Positions 19,593 to 28,551 are shown, counted from the first letter of the stretch. The stretch: 64,000 bases of DNA from Bacteroides sp. GM023 (GCF_014750685.1 NZ_JAAXGE010000002.1:186001-250000), one strand, 5' to 3'. Numbers and translations are program-made. The notes: generated from the sequence alone by a model not told the origin.

Positions 19593-22172
19593 ATGCGACA
19601 GTTTTATTTTACTTGGACAACAATCGGTTGGCTATTGATTGGATACGGTTTATTTTTTATCCCCTCGCTCACACAGGCACAAGCAGTCATAGAGAAGTTC
19701 TCATTGGAATTGAAAGATGAAAGCCTGCCTGAAGCACTGAAACAGATAGAAAAGAAAGGGGGAAAAAGCATCCTCTTCACTTACAACGGAACCGAAAGTT
19801 ATCGTGTGACAGCCAGTATTCACGAAAAGACAGAACGCGAAGCCATAGAGTTCGTATTGAAAGGCAAACCTTTCGTTTCCGTCGAACGGGAAGAATATTT
19901 CGTTGTACAACGAAAGAAATCAAACAAAGCCATCGTCGTAGAAGGCAAAGTATACGATGAGAAAGGAATTCCCCTGCCCTTTGTCAACATACTTGCGCTT
20001 GCTGCCGATTCCAGCTTCATCACCGGAAGCGTGACAGAAGAAGACGGCTCCTTTCGTCTACCTGCCATAGCCGGAGAAGATTGTCTATTGAAAGCGACCT
20101 ACATAGGTTACTGTTCGCAAATCGTCCCCTGCCGACAGCAGAATACCATTCGACTGCAACTCGACACGAAGCTACTCAAAGAAGTCGTTGTAACCGCCGA
20201 ACGGCCACTCATAGAGCGGAAAGACGGAACTCTGACAGCTAACGTAGCCGGCACTCCTCTTTCACTAATGGGCTCGGCGAGCGAAATGATTTCACATCTC
20301 CCTTTTGTGACCGGTACCGAAGGCACCTACACGGTACTAGGCAGAGGTACTCCCGAAATTTACATCAACGGACGCAAAGTCAGAGATATCACAGAGTTGA
20401 ACCGCCTGCAAGCCAACGAAATACTCTCTGCGGAAATCATCACCACTCCGGGCGTACAATATGGTTCTTCCGTAGGCGCTGTCATCCGTCTTCGCACCAT
20501 CCGCAGACGGGGACAAGGCATAAGTAGCAGCTTCTATACGGATTATTCGCAAGGACGCAGAGCAAGAGGCAATGAAGGGATATCACTCAACTACCGCACG
20601 AGCGGACTCGATATTTTCATAAAAGGAGATTTCGCACAAGTCAACAACTACCTGACAAACACAACAACCCGTGAAATTCACACCACATCCGACTGGATTC
20701 AAGAGACTGAAGATAAAGGTAAACACAGCTATGACACATTCAATGGTGAATTAGGATTCAACTATGAAATCAACGAAAACCAATCATTTGGTATGCGCTA
20801 TATGCCCGGCACAAATATCGGCAGTGCAGAAGGTATGACAGAAGGCACGACGCTCATCCTGCAAGACGGCAAAGAAGTAGACAACCTGCATTCTCTCCAA
20901 CAAACAAACGCACATACCGGTTGGTGGCAGGCAGCAAACGGATACTACAACAGCACATTCGGCAAATGGAACATTGATTTCAACGCGGACTATCTGTATG
21001 GACGTGACCGCATCAAACAATACGCCGAAAACAACGGAATAGAAGACGCCGCGTCAAGCAACCGCGTACGCAATCACCTCTATGCTGCCAAACTTCTTAT
21101 CACCACCTCACTTTGGAAAGGCCAAATCAGTTTCGGAACGGAAGAAACATTCACCAACCGCCACGACGTATTTTTTCAAAACGGTTTCTCTGCCGATGCG
21201 GACGACCGTATCAAGCAGACCATGATTTCCGGATTCATAGACTACAGCCTGCCACTAGGCAAGTTCAACATCTCGGCAGGACTACGCTATGAATATCAAA
21301 AAACGGATTATTACGAAAAAGGGATTCATCAGGACGGTCAAAGCCCTACCTATCAGGATTGGATACCTGTAGTCAGTATCAAATATGCTTCCTGCGACTG
21401 GTTCTTCGGGCTTTCACACCGGACATTGAAATACAGTCCCAGCTATCGTATGCTCACCAGTGCCATCATGTATATGAATAAATATGCTTATAAAAGCGGA
21501 GACCCTTTTCTCGTTCCACAGATACACCGCGCCATTCTTTTAGACGGAGGATGGAAATGGATTAATTTCAACCTTTATTACGACCATACCTGGGATATGT
21601 ACACCAGTTATACAAAGCCTTATGACGACATCAACCGTCCCGGCATACTACTATTTAGCATGGCAAGCATTCCGCATACCAATACATACGGAGGTTCTCT
21701 TGTCCTTTCACCAAAAATAGGTATTTGGCAACCACGATTCACAACCGGTATCAGTTGGTATGATGCTCACGCCTCATCTTTGGGCATCACCCAACACTGG
21801 AACGAGCCGTCATTCTATTTTGGGCTAGATAGTAACTTCAGTTTACCGAAAGGATGGTTCATCAACTTGCAAGGAACGATTAGCACCAGAGCCAAGCAAA
21901 GCTATGCTTTACGCCACACCGCAGGAAGAGTAGATGCCCAATTAACAAAATCATTCCTGAAAGACGAGCCATTGAAAGTATCCATAGTAGCTAAAGATAT
22001 CTTCCACACAGCCTACTATTACTTCACTATTTATGGTGACCGGACATTCAGCTCTAGCCGCGATTATTCAGACCATCAACGTTTCGGTATCCGATTGAGC
22101 TATCAGTTCAACGCAACGAAAAGCAAATATAAAGGAACCGGAGCCGGCGGCAGCGAAAAGTCACGTTTGTAG
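19593..22172 (+). CDS. TonB-dependent receptor-like outer-membrane protein with STN domain
   Basis: 859 residues. A signal peptide (about 1-30, ending LTQAQA) leads into an STN domain (about 33-105, SLELKDESLPEALKQIEKKGGKSILFTYN). A carboxypeptidase-regulatory-like domain follows (about 113-195, VEGKVYDEKGIPLPFVNILALAADSSFITGSV), then a plug (LKEVVVTAERPLIERKDGTLTANV) and an outer-membrane barrel of the OMP_b-brl_3 type ending RFGIRLSYQF. There is no SusD partner. The STN domain talks to FecR-type anti-sigma factors, and the next two genes are an ECF sigma and a FecR protein, so the three probably form one signalling unit. The ligand is unknown; the small internal conserved blocks are not those of glycan SusCs. 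Confidence 0.88.
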   Translation: MRQFYFTWTTIGWLLIGYGLFFIPSLTQAQAVIEKFSLELKDESLPEALKQIEKKGGKSILFTYNGTESYRVTASIHEKTEREAIEFVLKGKPFVSVEREEYFVVQRKKSNKAIVVEGKVYDEKGIPLPFVNILALAADSSFITGSVTEEDGSFRLPAIAGEDCLLKATYIGYCSQIVPCRQQNTIRLQLDTKLLKEVVVTAERPLIERKDGTLTANVAGTPLSLMGSASEMISHLPFVTGTEGTYTVLGRGTPEIYINGRKVRDITELNRLQANEILSAEIITTPGVQYGSSVGAVIRLRTIRRRGQGISSSFYTDYSQGRRARGNEGISLNYRTSGLDIFIKGDFAQVNNYLTNTTTREIHTTSDWIQETEDKGKHSYDTFNGELGFNYEINENQSFGMRYMPGTNIGSAEGMTEGTTLILQDGKEVDNLHSLQQTNAHTGWWQAANGYYNSTFGKWNIDFNADYLYGRDRIKQYAENNGIEDAASSNRVRNHLYAAKLLITTSLWKGQISFGTEETFTNRHDVFFQNGFSADADDRIKQTMISGFIDYSLPLGKFNISAGLRYEYQKTDYYEKGIHQDGQSPTYQDWIPVVSIKYASCDWFFGLSHRTLKYSPSYRMLTSAIMYMNKYAYKSGDPFLVPQIHRAILLDGGWKWINFNLYYDHTWDMYTSYTKPYDDINRPGILLFSMASIPHTNTYGGSLVLSPKIGIWQPRFTTGISWYDAHASSLGITQHWNEPSFYFGLDSNFSLPKGWFINLQGTISTRAKQSYALRHTAGRVDAQLTKSFLKDEPLKVSIVAKDIFHTAYYYFTIYGDRTFSSSRDYSDHQRFGIRLSYQFNATKSKYKGTGAGGSEKSRL

Positions 22173-22195
22173 GCTTTTATTCAAAAGAGAAGTGT

Positions 22196-22203
22196 TACTT
22201 TTG
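22196..22203 (+). promoter_or_regulatory. Probable -7 box before the ECF sigma gene
   Basis: TACTTTTG matches TAnnTTTG, but the nearest TTTG upstream (22166-22169) is 26 bp away, too far for a normal -33 box. The sigma gene may have its own regulated promoter. Confidence 0.4.
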
Positions 22204-22226
22204 CAGTATCAGACCCTTAATAAAGC

Positions 22227-22751
22227 ATGTTCCTATTTCATAAAGGCTATACAAAGAAAGAAGTTTTCGAACAGATGTTTGTGGAAATGTATCCGCGAAT
22301 GGTACGTTATGCCTCACAGTTGACGGGAGATAAAGAAGAAGCACGCGATATAGTGAGCGAAGTTATGGAACAAGCCTGGAAACATTTTGAGCAGTTGGAT
22401 AAAAACGACCGGGGCGGATGGATTTATACCGCAGTCCGCAACACCTGTCTCAACCGCCTGAAACACCTTCAAGTGGAACATGACAATGCGAGAGCACTCT
22501 ACGAAGCGACATTAGCCGATGTAGAAAGTAACTATCAGGAACACGAAGCGTTATTGCAAAAGGCGGAAACGATAGCCCGAAGTCTACCTGAGCCGACTTG
22601 CACCATCTTACGGCTGTGTTACTACGAACATCTCACCTACCGGGAAGTTGCCGAACGTCTTGGCATCAGTCCCGATACAGTGAAAAAGCATATATCCAAA
22701 GCACTACGCACACTACGCGAAGCCATGAAAATTGAAGCCATGAACGATTAA
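22227..22751 (+). CDS. ECF-type RNA polymerase sigma factor
   Basis: 174 residues. Region 2 (about 15-75) contains MFVEMYPRMVRYASQLTGDKEEARDIVSEVMEQAWKHF; region 4 (about 115-165) contains LPEPTCTILRLCYYEHLTYREVAERLGISPDTVKKHISKALRTLREAM with a clear helix-turn-helix. ECF sigmas of this kind in Bacteroides drive genes of a neighbouring TonB-dependent receptor when freed by a FecR anti-sigma. The gene follows the receptor and is 16 bp before the FecR gene. Confidence 0.92.
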   Translation: MFLFHKGYTKKEVFEQMFVEMYPRMVRYASQLTGDKEEARDIVSEVMEQAWKHFEQLDKNDRGGWIYTAVRNTCLNRLKHLQVEHDNARALYEATLADVESNYQEHEALLQKAETIARSLPEPTCTILRLCYYEHLTYREVAERLGISPDTVKKHISKALRTLREAMKIEAMND

Positions 22752-22767
22752 GGAAGGAGAACAGATA

Positions 22768-23772
22768 ATGGAAGAAAAGAAAAAACAGACCACCCGAGAG
22801 GAAGCCCCCGATTACGGATTGACGGGAGATGACTGCCGCCCTTTTTCTGATGATGCCGGAACACGCCGTTTGCAAAATGCCTTTGGCGAAGCGTTAGGTG
22901 ATTTGCCCCTGCCGGAAGAAACCCGGGAAGAATGGGCAGCTTTCTTACAGCGACAGGAACGGAAAAAACGACAGGCTTATCGCCGCATATGGCTGTCCGG
23001 TGGCATGGCAGCAGCTATTGCCCTGCTCCTAATCTTATGGTCACCCTGGAATAAATCAGGCAGTACGGCATCGGATATTGAAATATTTGCCGCCTTCGAT
23101 GTCCCCGAACAGGTCACAACACAAGAAGAAAACGGCAGAATAATCGTTTCCACCCCGCCAACGACTGTCATTAATCTGACATTAGAGGATGGAACCCACG
23201 TTCTGTTAAGTGCAAACAGCCGTCTGGAATACCCCAAAGAGTTTAGTCCACGAAACAAACGTATAGTAAACCTCACCGGAGAAGCACGCTTCGAAGTAGC
23301 CAAAGACAGTCTTCGTCCTTTCATTGTTTCCGCCGGAGAGATACAGACACAGGTATTGGGCACCGTATTCGATGTAAATGCTTATCCTTGTAATACGCCC
23401 ACCGTCACATTATATAGCGGACGGGTGCAAGTAGCAAAGACCGATTCTTCACACCGGAAGGAAATGTCACCCGGCCAATCCGCCACATTAAAGACAAATG
23501 GTGATATCGTATTATCAAAGGCTACGCAGACCGAAAAAGAAGGATGGACAGATAATGAGTTTTATTTCGACAACACGAAGATGATGCAAGTATTACAGAG
23601 TTTGGGAACCTGGTATAATATTAGCGTCATCTGCCACTCTCCCAACCTCTTACAGAAACGGATTCATTTTCGTTTTAGTCGAAATGTTCCGGTAGAAAGC
23701 CTGTTGGACACACTGAATGATTTAGGTATTGCACATTTCCAGTACAAGAATGAGCAGATAGTAGTCTATTAA
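22768..23772 (+). CDS. FecR-type anti-sigma factor
   Basis: 334 residues. A cytoplasmic N-terminal part (1-75) precedes one membrane helix (about 76-95, LSGGMAAAIALLLILW). The periplasmic FecR domain (about 125-245) has INLTLEDGTHVLLSANSRLEYPKEF and VNLTGEARFEVAKDSLRPFIVSAG. A C-terminal DUF4974-like domain (about 260-330) has NEFYFDNTKMMQVLQSLGTWYNI. It should hold the adjacent ECF sigma until the STN domain of the upstream receptor signals. It is the last gene of the unit. Confidence 0.92.
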   Translation: MEEKKKQTTREEAPDYGLTGDDCRPFSDDAGTRRLQNAFGEALGDLPLPEETREEWAAFLQRQERKKRQAYRRIWLSGGMAAAIALLLILWSPWNKSGSTASDIEIFAAFDVPEQVTTQEENGRIIVSTPPTTVINLTLEDGTHVLLSANSRLEYPKEFSPRNKRIVNLTGEARFEVAKDSLRPFIVSAGEIQTQVLGTVFDVNAYPCNTPTVTLYSGRVQVAKTDSSHRKEMSPGQSATLKTNGDIVLSKATQTEKEGWTDNEFYFDNTKMMQVLQSLGTWYNISVICHSPNLLQKRIHFRFSRNVPVESLLDTLNDLGIAHFQYKNEQIVVY

Positions 23773-23827
23773 AGAGATGTCTCCTTCATAAACGTACCAC
23801 AATGAATCATTATCCCACCATTGTATC

Positions 23828-23871
23828 TAAGGATTTTCAGTACAGAGATTAAGGATTTTCAGTGCAGAAAT
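23828..23871 (+). repeat. Tandem pair of a 22-bp repeat
   Basis: TAAGGATTTTCAGTACAG (23828 onward) recurs at 23850 as TAAGGATTTTCAGTGCAG, giving two 22-bp units that differ at only two or three positions. The unit is not palindromic, but its period equals that of the palindrome array 30 bp downstream. Confidence 0.8.
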
Positions 23872-23900
23872 TAGTAACCTTTTACGTAGCCGAGTAGTCG

Positions 23901-23982
23901 TCACCTTATAAAGTGATAATAGTCATCTTATAGAGTGACAAATATCACCTTATAAGATGATAAATATCACTCTATAAGGTGA
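23901..23982. repeat. Array of four 16-bp palindromes at an exact 22-bp period
   Basis: Units are TCACCTTATAAAGTGA (23901), TCATCTTATAGAGTGA (23923), TCACCTTATAAGATGA (23945) and TCACTCTATAAGGTGA (23967). Each is a near-palindrome, separated by 6-bp AT-rich spacers (TAATAG, CAAATA, TAAATA). Starts are exactly 22 bp apart. The left two units are close to the reverse complement of the right two, so the whole stretch can also fold as one hairpin of about 40 bp. It lies between convergent genes (FecR and RhuM-Fic). Function is unknown: operator array, terminator-like structure and mobile repeat are all possible. Confidence 0.9.
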
Positions 23983-24110
23983 CTATTACTTTTAACGAGA
24001 GCGAAAAACACTAAAGATACAAAATTAAATAGTGAAAAGCAATAGTGAGACAGGAAATATTGCTTTATCTATTGAGCGAGTGGGAGCATTTTTTCGCTCC
24101 TACTCTACTA

Positions 24111-25088
24111 TCAATTATTCTTATTAATCAGATTAATTACGACTTTCACCATCATATCTTTTTCTTCCGTCCGGCTTTCTGCAATCATCAAAGTCAGTGC
24201 CACCAGCGTATTATTGCCAATCAGCTTCGAGCCATCAGGTTTATAGAGAATATCATTCCTCTCCAAGAACCAAAGGAATAGAAAGGCGGCAATACGTTTG
24301 TTGCCATCACTGAAAGAATGGTTCTTCACAACGAGATAGAAAAGCATCGCGGCTTTCTCTTCAATGCTTGGGTAAAGTTCTTCTCCACCAAATGTTTGGT
24401 AAATCGTGTTGATAGAACTCTTGAATGACTGGTCTTTCTCATTCCCAAACAAATCACTGCTTCCAAACTTTTTCTGTAGAAGACGAATGGCATTCATGGC
24501 TTCATCGTAGGTAGCACGAAATTCTTTGCTAGTTGTGGTGGAGGTTACTTCCAGTTGCTGATAATCATACTTATCCAGCGTATCCAGACCGTAAGTGTAA
24601 TCTGTGATGACACGCAATAGCCCGTTGGCCTCATCCAAAGTCAGTTGCTTATGCTCGATAACGTTGGAAAGAAGCCTCACAGTACTCTTCAAGTCTTCCA
24701 ACTGCTCGGCTTTGGCTTGCTGATTGATGGCATAGCCTTTAATAAGGTAATCTTTCAGAATCTTGTTTGCCCAAATACGGAATTGGGTGCCACGCTGTGA
24801 CTTTACACGATAGCCGACGGAGATAATTACATCCAGATTAAAATATTCAACCTGATACATTTTCCCATCAGAAGCAGTTGTTGCATTTTTTGCAACAACT
24901 GAATTTCTCTCTAACTCTCCCTCATTAAATACATTACTAATATGCCTAGAGATTACAGATTTATCACGGCTAAACAACTCTGCTATTTGATTCAGTGTCA
25001 GCCAAACCGTTTCATTCTCCAACTTCACATCAATTGATGTCTTTCCATCTTTCGTCTGAAAAATGACAATATTTCCCCTATTGTCCAT
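24111..25088 (-). CDS. RhuM-like / Fic-Doc domain fusion protein
   Basis: 325 residues, no signal peptide. The N-terminal half (about 1-140) is RhuM-like: IVIFQTKDGKTSIDVKLENETVWLTLNQIAELFSRDKSVISRHI, with VGYRVKSQRGTQFRIWANKILKDYLIKGYAIN. The C-terminal half (about 190-320) is a Fic/Doc domain with the active-site loop HSFSDGNKRIAAF, one residue off the canonical HPFxxGNKR. Fic/Doc enzymes transfer AMP or phosphate to target proteins, and Doc is a toxin. No antitoxin-sized gene accompanies it. It is an isolated gene between two larger loci, preceded by a perfect 15-bp hairpin in its leader. Confidence 0.88.
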   Translation of the reverse strand: MDNRGNIVIFQTKDGKTSIDVKLENETVWLTLNQIAELFSRDKSVISRHISNVFNEGELERNSVVAKNATTASDGKMYQVEYFNLDVIISVGYRVKSQRGTQFRIWANKILKDYLIKGYAINQQAKAEQLEDLKSTVRLLSNVIEHKQLTLDEANGLLRVITDYTYGLDTLDKYDYQQLEVTSTTTSKEFRATYDEAMNAIRLLQKKFGSSDLFGNEKDQSFKSSINTIYQTFGGEELYPSIEEKAAMLFYLVVKNHSFSDGNKRIAAFLFLWFLERNDILYKPDGSKLIGNNTLVALTLMIAESRTEEKDMMVKVVINLINKNN

Positions 25089-25114
25089 TACATTGCCTCC
25101 TTATTTTAAGCATT

Positions 25115-25151
25115 GTGCCCGTCCATTACCTTCGTAGTAATGGACGGGCAC
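25115..25151 (-). promoter_or_regulatory. Perfect 15-bp inverted repeat in the RhuM-Fic leader
   Basis: GTGCCCGTCCATTAC (25115-25129) and GTAATGGACGGGCAC (25137-25151) are exact complements with a 7-base loop. It lies 27 bp upstream of the RhuM-Fic start codon and overlaps the predicted transcription start. It is GC-rich compared with its surroundings and lacks a T-run on either side. It could be an operator, a leader stem or the 3' end structure of the upstream GH30 operon. Confidence 0.75.
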
Positions 25152-25152
25152 A

Positions 25153-25160
25153 CAAAGATA
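25153..25160 (-). promoter_or_regulatory. -7 box for RhuM-Fic
   Basis: Minus-strand TATCTTTG matches TAnnTTTG; no clear -33 box is seen at the usual distance. It places the start of transcription inside the right arm of the 25115-25151 inverted repeat. Confidence 0.45.
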
Positions 25161-25223
25161 CTCCTTTCTAAAGGAAACAAGACATTAAACAGAACTTTCT
25201 TTCTTATAAAGCCTGTAAGAGAT

Positions 25224-26816
25224 TCAGTCCAATGAAAGCATCGTTATAATGGAACGTGCCGGAATCTGAACCGTCTTTCCGCTTTTCACTTTCCCTACCG
25301 GAAGCAAATCCTCTCCTTCTATATCAGATGTACGATACATCTGCCATTGGATAGTTCCGGTATTATTTTTATTGATACGAAACTCTTTTGATTCATCGGA
25401 ATAGTTGATAACGACCATGACATACGTTCCATCCGTATTCTTATAAGCAGTACACATCAATCCTTGCTGGTCGGTATCGCCGTCAGGAATCAAATTGTCT
25501 GTCTTATCAAAAGCCGAAACGGATAACCGGACTGCTCCCGGGCGAATGAAACGGCTATAATTTCCTAAAGCCCACATCAGTTTGGAATCTTCTACCCTAC
25601 CATCCAGGAAGTTATCTTCCGCTGTGTATTCACGAATCAATCCGTCTTTGTAGTCACCACCGATAGCACGCCACCATTGCCAGCTCTTTGCTTGGGCATA
25701 TACAATGTCATGGTGGATGATACGGGCCACATAAAGTGCGGTCTTCATCGTACAGTCATAACCGTTGCCGCCGCCGATTTCTTCGTCATTACCCATGATG
25801 CAAGTCTCTGTCTGCCAAAAGTCAACATGGTGTTTATCCAATGTATCACGCAACTGACAACGTATATTCCGCAATTCGCTTAATGGCGTAGTAGTCCAAT
25901 AACTATGTCCGAGCATCAGCCGGGAAACGTTCGGGGTATCTCCCAAATACGTATCTACACTATCGGGACAGAAGAAAGCCTGAATCTGATAGCCACGTTG
26001 CCAATCCGTTTCGTGAGTGCGGAACATACAGCGGTAATCGGAAGACTCATTGACAAGAATCTGTGTATCCATATCCCGGTTTACAAACTCTTTGCTCAAC
26101 AAACGGACGGTATGAGCCACTTCCCTGTTGGTTGCCGGACAGCCTTCCTGTTTTGGGCCTACCCAGTTCCAATGTCCGTCCGGTTCGTTGAAAGGACATA
26201 TGTAGTTGAATTTGATACCATCATGCTCTTCTACTCCTTGCACTACGTCTGCCAGGAAACGGGCATACTTTTCGTAACAGTCCGGCTTCAGGTTTGCCGT
26301 ACCACCACGACCGGTGTTTGTTGCCAGTCCGTTCTGTGTGTAGTGTACAGGAGGAGAGTTCAGGAAAGCAAGGAATTTATTCACTCCCCGTTCCTTGGCC
26401 AGTTTGAGGAAGTTACGCTGACCTTGTTGTTTGTTCCAGTCGTACGTTCCGTCGGCGTTGAGGAAACATTCGGCACGCATCCAGGGGGAAGCTATCTGAC
26501 TGGCTTCACCTTGTTCGGTGCTGCCCGCCCCGACGTTGAAACGCCAAAGGGACAAACCGATGCCTTTGGGCTGTCCGTTCGCATCATTCTCAGTGCTGAA
26601 CAACCAGTCGGCTATCTGATTTTGTTTCTCCTGCGGCCAAAGTCCGATGAACTGCATACTCCAAGCGTCGGAAGCTCCGAAATAGTTCATGGTTTGGCAG
26701 GGTTTGTCCGTTTCTATCTGATAATTTATATCGGGGGCAGACTGGGAAGAACATCCTCCCGCCATACCTGCGATTGAGAAGAAGCCTAAAGCGGCTAAGA
26801 GCGTTTTACCTTTCAT
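25224..26816 (-). CDS. GH30-family glycoside hydrolase, lipoprotein (locus B, second copy)
   Basis: 530 residues with a lipobox (GMAGGCSSQ). The GH30 barrel starts at FGASDAWSMQFIGLW, followed by GIGLSLWRFNVGAGSTEQGEAS and LAFLNSPPVHYTQNGLA. The acid/base Glu is in CPFNEPDGHW (E211) and the nucleophile Glu in FWQTETCIM (E337). The C-terminal beta-sandwich ends PARSIITMLSLD. It is a diverged paralogue of the preceding gene in the operon. The SLWR-N-GAG-EQGEAS pattern resembles the GH30 subgroup that includes endo-beta-1,6-galactanases, but this is from memory. It is the last gene of locus B and likely acts at the cell surface or in the periplasm. Confidence 0.85.
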   Translation of the reverse strand: MKGKTLLAALGFFSIAGMAGGCSSQSAPDINYQIETDKPCQTMNYFGASDAWSMQFIGLWPQEKQNQIADWLFSTENDANGQPKGIGLSLWRFNVGAGSTEQGEASQIASPWMRAECFLNADGTYDWNKQQGQRNFLKLAKERGVNKFLAFLNSPPVHYTQNGLATNTGRGGTANLKPDCYEKYARFLADVVQGVEEHDGIKFNYICPFNEPDGHWNWVGPKQEGCPATNREVAHTVRLLSKEFVNRDMDTQILVNESSDYRCMFRTHETDWQRGYQIQAFFCPDSVDTYLGDTPNVSRLMLGHSYWTTTPLSELRNIRCQLRDTLDKHHVDFWQTETCIMGNDEEIGGGNGYDCTMKTALYVARIIHHDIVYAQAKSWQWWRAIGGDYKDGLIREYTAEDNFLDGRVEDSKLMWALGNYSRFIRPGAVRLSVSAFDKTDNLIPDGDTDQQGLMCTAYKNTDGTYVMVVINYSDESKEFRINKNNTGTIQWQMYRTSDIEGEDLLPVGKVKSGKTVQIPARSIITMLSLD

Positions 26817-26872
26817 ACTTTAATAACCTAATGCCTTATATAAATCTAATACCTATCAAAACTTTATCCTGT

Positions 26873-28531
26873 TTATTGCAGTTCATAGACCATTGTTACC
26901 ACAGATTTCGATGGAATATAGCCGGTCAGATAATCTGCTTCTTCCTTCAAGTCTCTTGTTTCAGAAGTTGTATATTGACGGACTGATTTCACAGTCTTAT
27001 CTCCTATTCCTTCCAGTGTAGTATCCATATGGATGGTTTCTACTCCCATGTTGGTATATACTACTACCAGTCTGTCCTGTTCAGGAGAAATGTAGGCCGA
27101 ACCGAAGAGCATACGTGAACCATTAGGGATATTAAGGTCTACACGTTTGTATCCCGGACGGACGAACAAGCTATAGTTACCCAACACCCATAGGTTCTTG
27201 CTGGCAGAATAAGTGCCGTCCAAAGCAATGTCACCATAATCGCCATCTCCCGGAATCAATCGAATCATATAGAAGCGGCTTTTTTGGCTATATACTTCTA
27301 CGCTAGCTGTTGTCCAGTATGACCATGAGCTTACGTTCGCTGTAGCCAGGTCATGATGGAGTACTTTTGCCATAGAGAGTGCCAAATCCATGTAAGTAGC
27401 ATCATCAAAGCTGTCATAATCTTCGTACATGGTTTCTCCTGCATTATGGAGCATACTCCATTCTGTCTGATAAACTTTGAGGTTATTCTTCTCTGCTGCT
27501 TTACGCAATTCAGTACGTGTTTCCTGCAATTGACTCCAGGTTCTGTCAACCCAATAACTATGTCCGCAAACTACATTAGGTTGCATATGTTTTAAATTGC
27601 CAATATAGTATTCACCTGCTTTATCTTCAAAGAACTGAAGTATCACCTGAGACTTTTGTCCCTGTCCATCAAAACCATAAACCGATTTCCATGAACCGGA
27701 CTCAGCTATCAGGATATTTGTTCCTTCCAAATTCTTTTCAGTCAGTTTCTTATCCATTTCCCTAGCTAAATTAGCAATCTCCCAGCTCATCCAGCCACTA
27801 CCTTCCTGAACGGCTTTTCCATCGCTTCCGGGCCCCCAATCATATTGTGGCTCGTTCAACGGGCTGATAAATGGTATATTATAACCTTCATCTACAAAGT
27901 GTTTTGCTACCGTAGCCATATAGTCGGCAAATAGTCCATAGCCGTCTACACCATCATCATTCGTATTTTTCAGATTCGCATACCAGCCGTTATCCGAATA
28001 TCCTTTTCCATTCTTTGTATAATATACGGGAGGAGTATTGCTGAACAGCACGAATTGGTTACATCCATATTCTTTGGCTTTCTGCATAAAATATTGCTGA
28101 CCGGCGCATTTGCCCCAAGTGTAAGTTCCGTCGGCGTTCAAGAAACATTCTGCCCGGTTTGCTTTGCTGGCTATATTGCTGGCTTCACCTTGTTCGGCAG
28201 TCCCGCCACCAAGATTGACGCGCCACATGGAGAGACCGATTCCTTCGGGTTGATTGTTCTTGACTTCTTGAGAGAATAATAATTTAGCGATTCCTTCTTT
28301 ATTGTTATCGCTCCAATATTTGCCTACATAGTCCATTGTCCATGCATCGGAAGAGGCAAAACCGTCAATGGTTTGATAAGTTGTTGCGGCATTCACCGTA
28401 GCTGTTTCATTTTTGGCTTTCAACACCGGTTCGTAGTCCGGTGAGAAAGTCAGGTCGTCGCTGCAAGCGGAAAAGGCAGCAGTCAGACAGGAAATTCCGA
28501 ATAAGATATATCTATTTTTCATACGTCGCAT
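26873..28531 (-). CDS. GH30-family glycoside hydrolase, lipoprotein (locus B, first copy)
   Basis: 552 residues from 28531; the ATG at 28522 (MKNRYILFG) is an equally good start. The lipobox is AAFSACSDD. Motifs: IDGFASSDAWTMDYVG, GIGLSMWRVNLGGGTAEQGEAS, LFSNTPPVYYTKNG, acid/base Glu in PLNEPQYDW (E227) and nucleophile Glu in YQTEWSML (E357). It shares the same segment order as its downstream neighbour and is clearly a tandem duplicate, though with changed loops around the cleft (for example an extra segment at NTNDDGVDGYGL). This suggests that the two enzymes split endo and exo roles or different linkages. It lies 20 bp after susD in the operon. Confidence 0.86.
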   Translation of the reverse strand: MRRMKNRYILFGISCLTAAFSACSDDLTFSPDYEPVLKAKNETATVNAATTYQTIDGFASSDAWTMDYVGKYWSDNNKEGIAKLLFSQEVKNNQPEGIGLSMWRVNLGGGTAEQGEASNIASKANRAECFLNADGTYTWGKCAGQQYFMQKAKEYGCNQFVLFSNTPPVYYTKNGKGYSDNGWYANLKNTNDDGVDGYGLFADYMATVAKHFVDEGYNIPFISPLNEPQYDWGPGSDGKAVQEGSGWMSWEIANLAREMDKKLTEKNLEGTNILIAESGSWKSVYGFDGQGQKSQVILQFFEDKAGEYYIGNLKHMQPNVVCGHSYWVDRTWSQLQETRTELRKAAEKNNLKVYQTEWSMLHNAGETMYEDYDSFDDATYMDLALSMAKVLHHDLATANVSSWSYWTTASVEVYSQKSRFYMIRLIPGDGDYGDIALDGTYSASKNLWVLGNYSLFVRPGYKRVDLNIPNGSRMLFGSAYISPEQDRLVVVYTNMGVETIHMDTTLEGIGDKTVKSVRQYTTSETRDLKEEADYLTGYIPSKSVVTMVYELQ

Positions 28532-28551
28532 TCTTTAATAGTTAGTTGATT

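Noticed and set aside
23901..23982. CRISPR-like array
   Set aside because: Repeat units have only 6-bp spacers that are similar to one another, no unique spacers, and no cas genes in the window.
24045..24281. Short plus-strand frame opposite the RhuM-Fic gene
   Set aside because: It lies mostly antisense to a well-supported gene and has no recognisable domain.
25905..26777. Plus-strand frame of 290 codons inside the GH30 gene
   Set aside because: Antisense shadow of a gene with both catalytic motifs intact.
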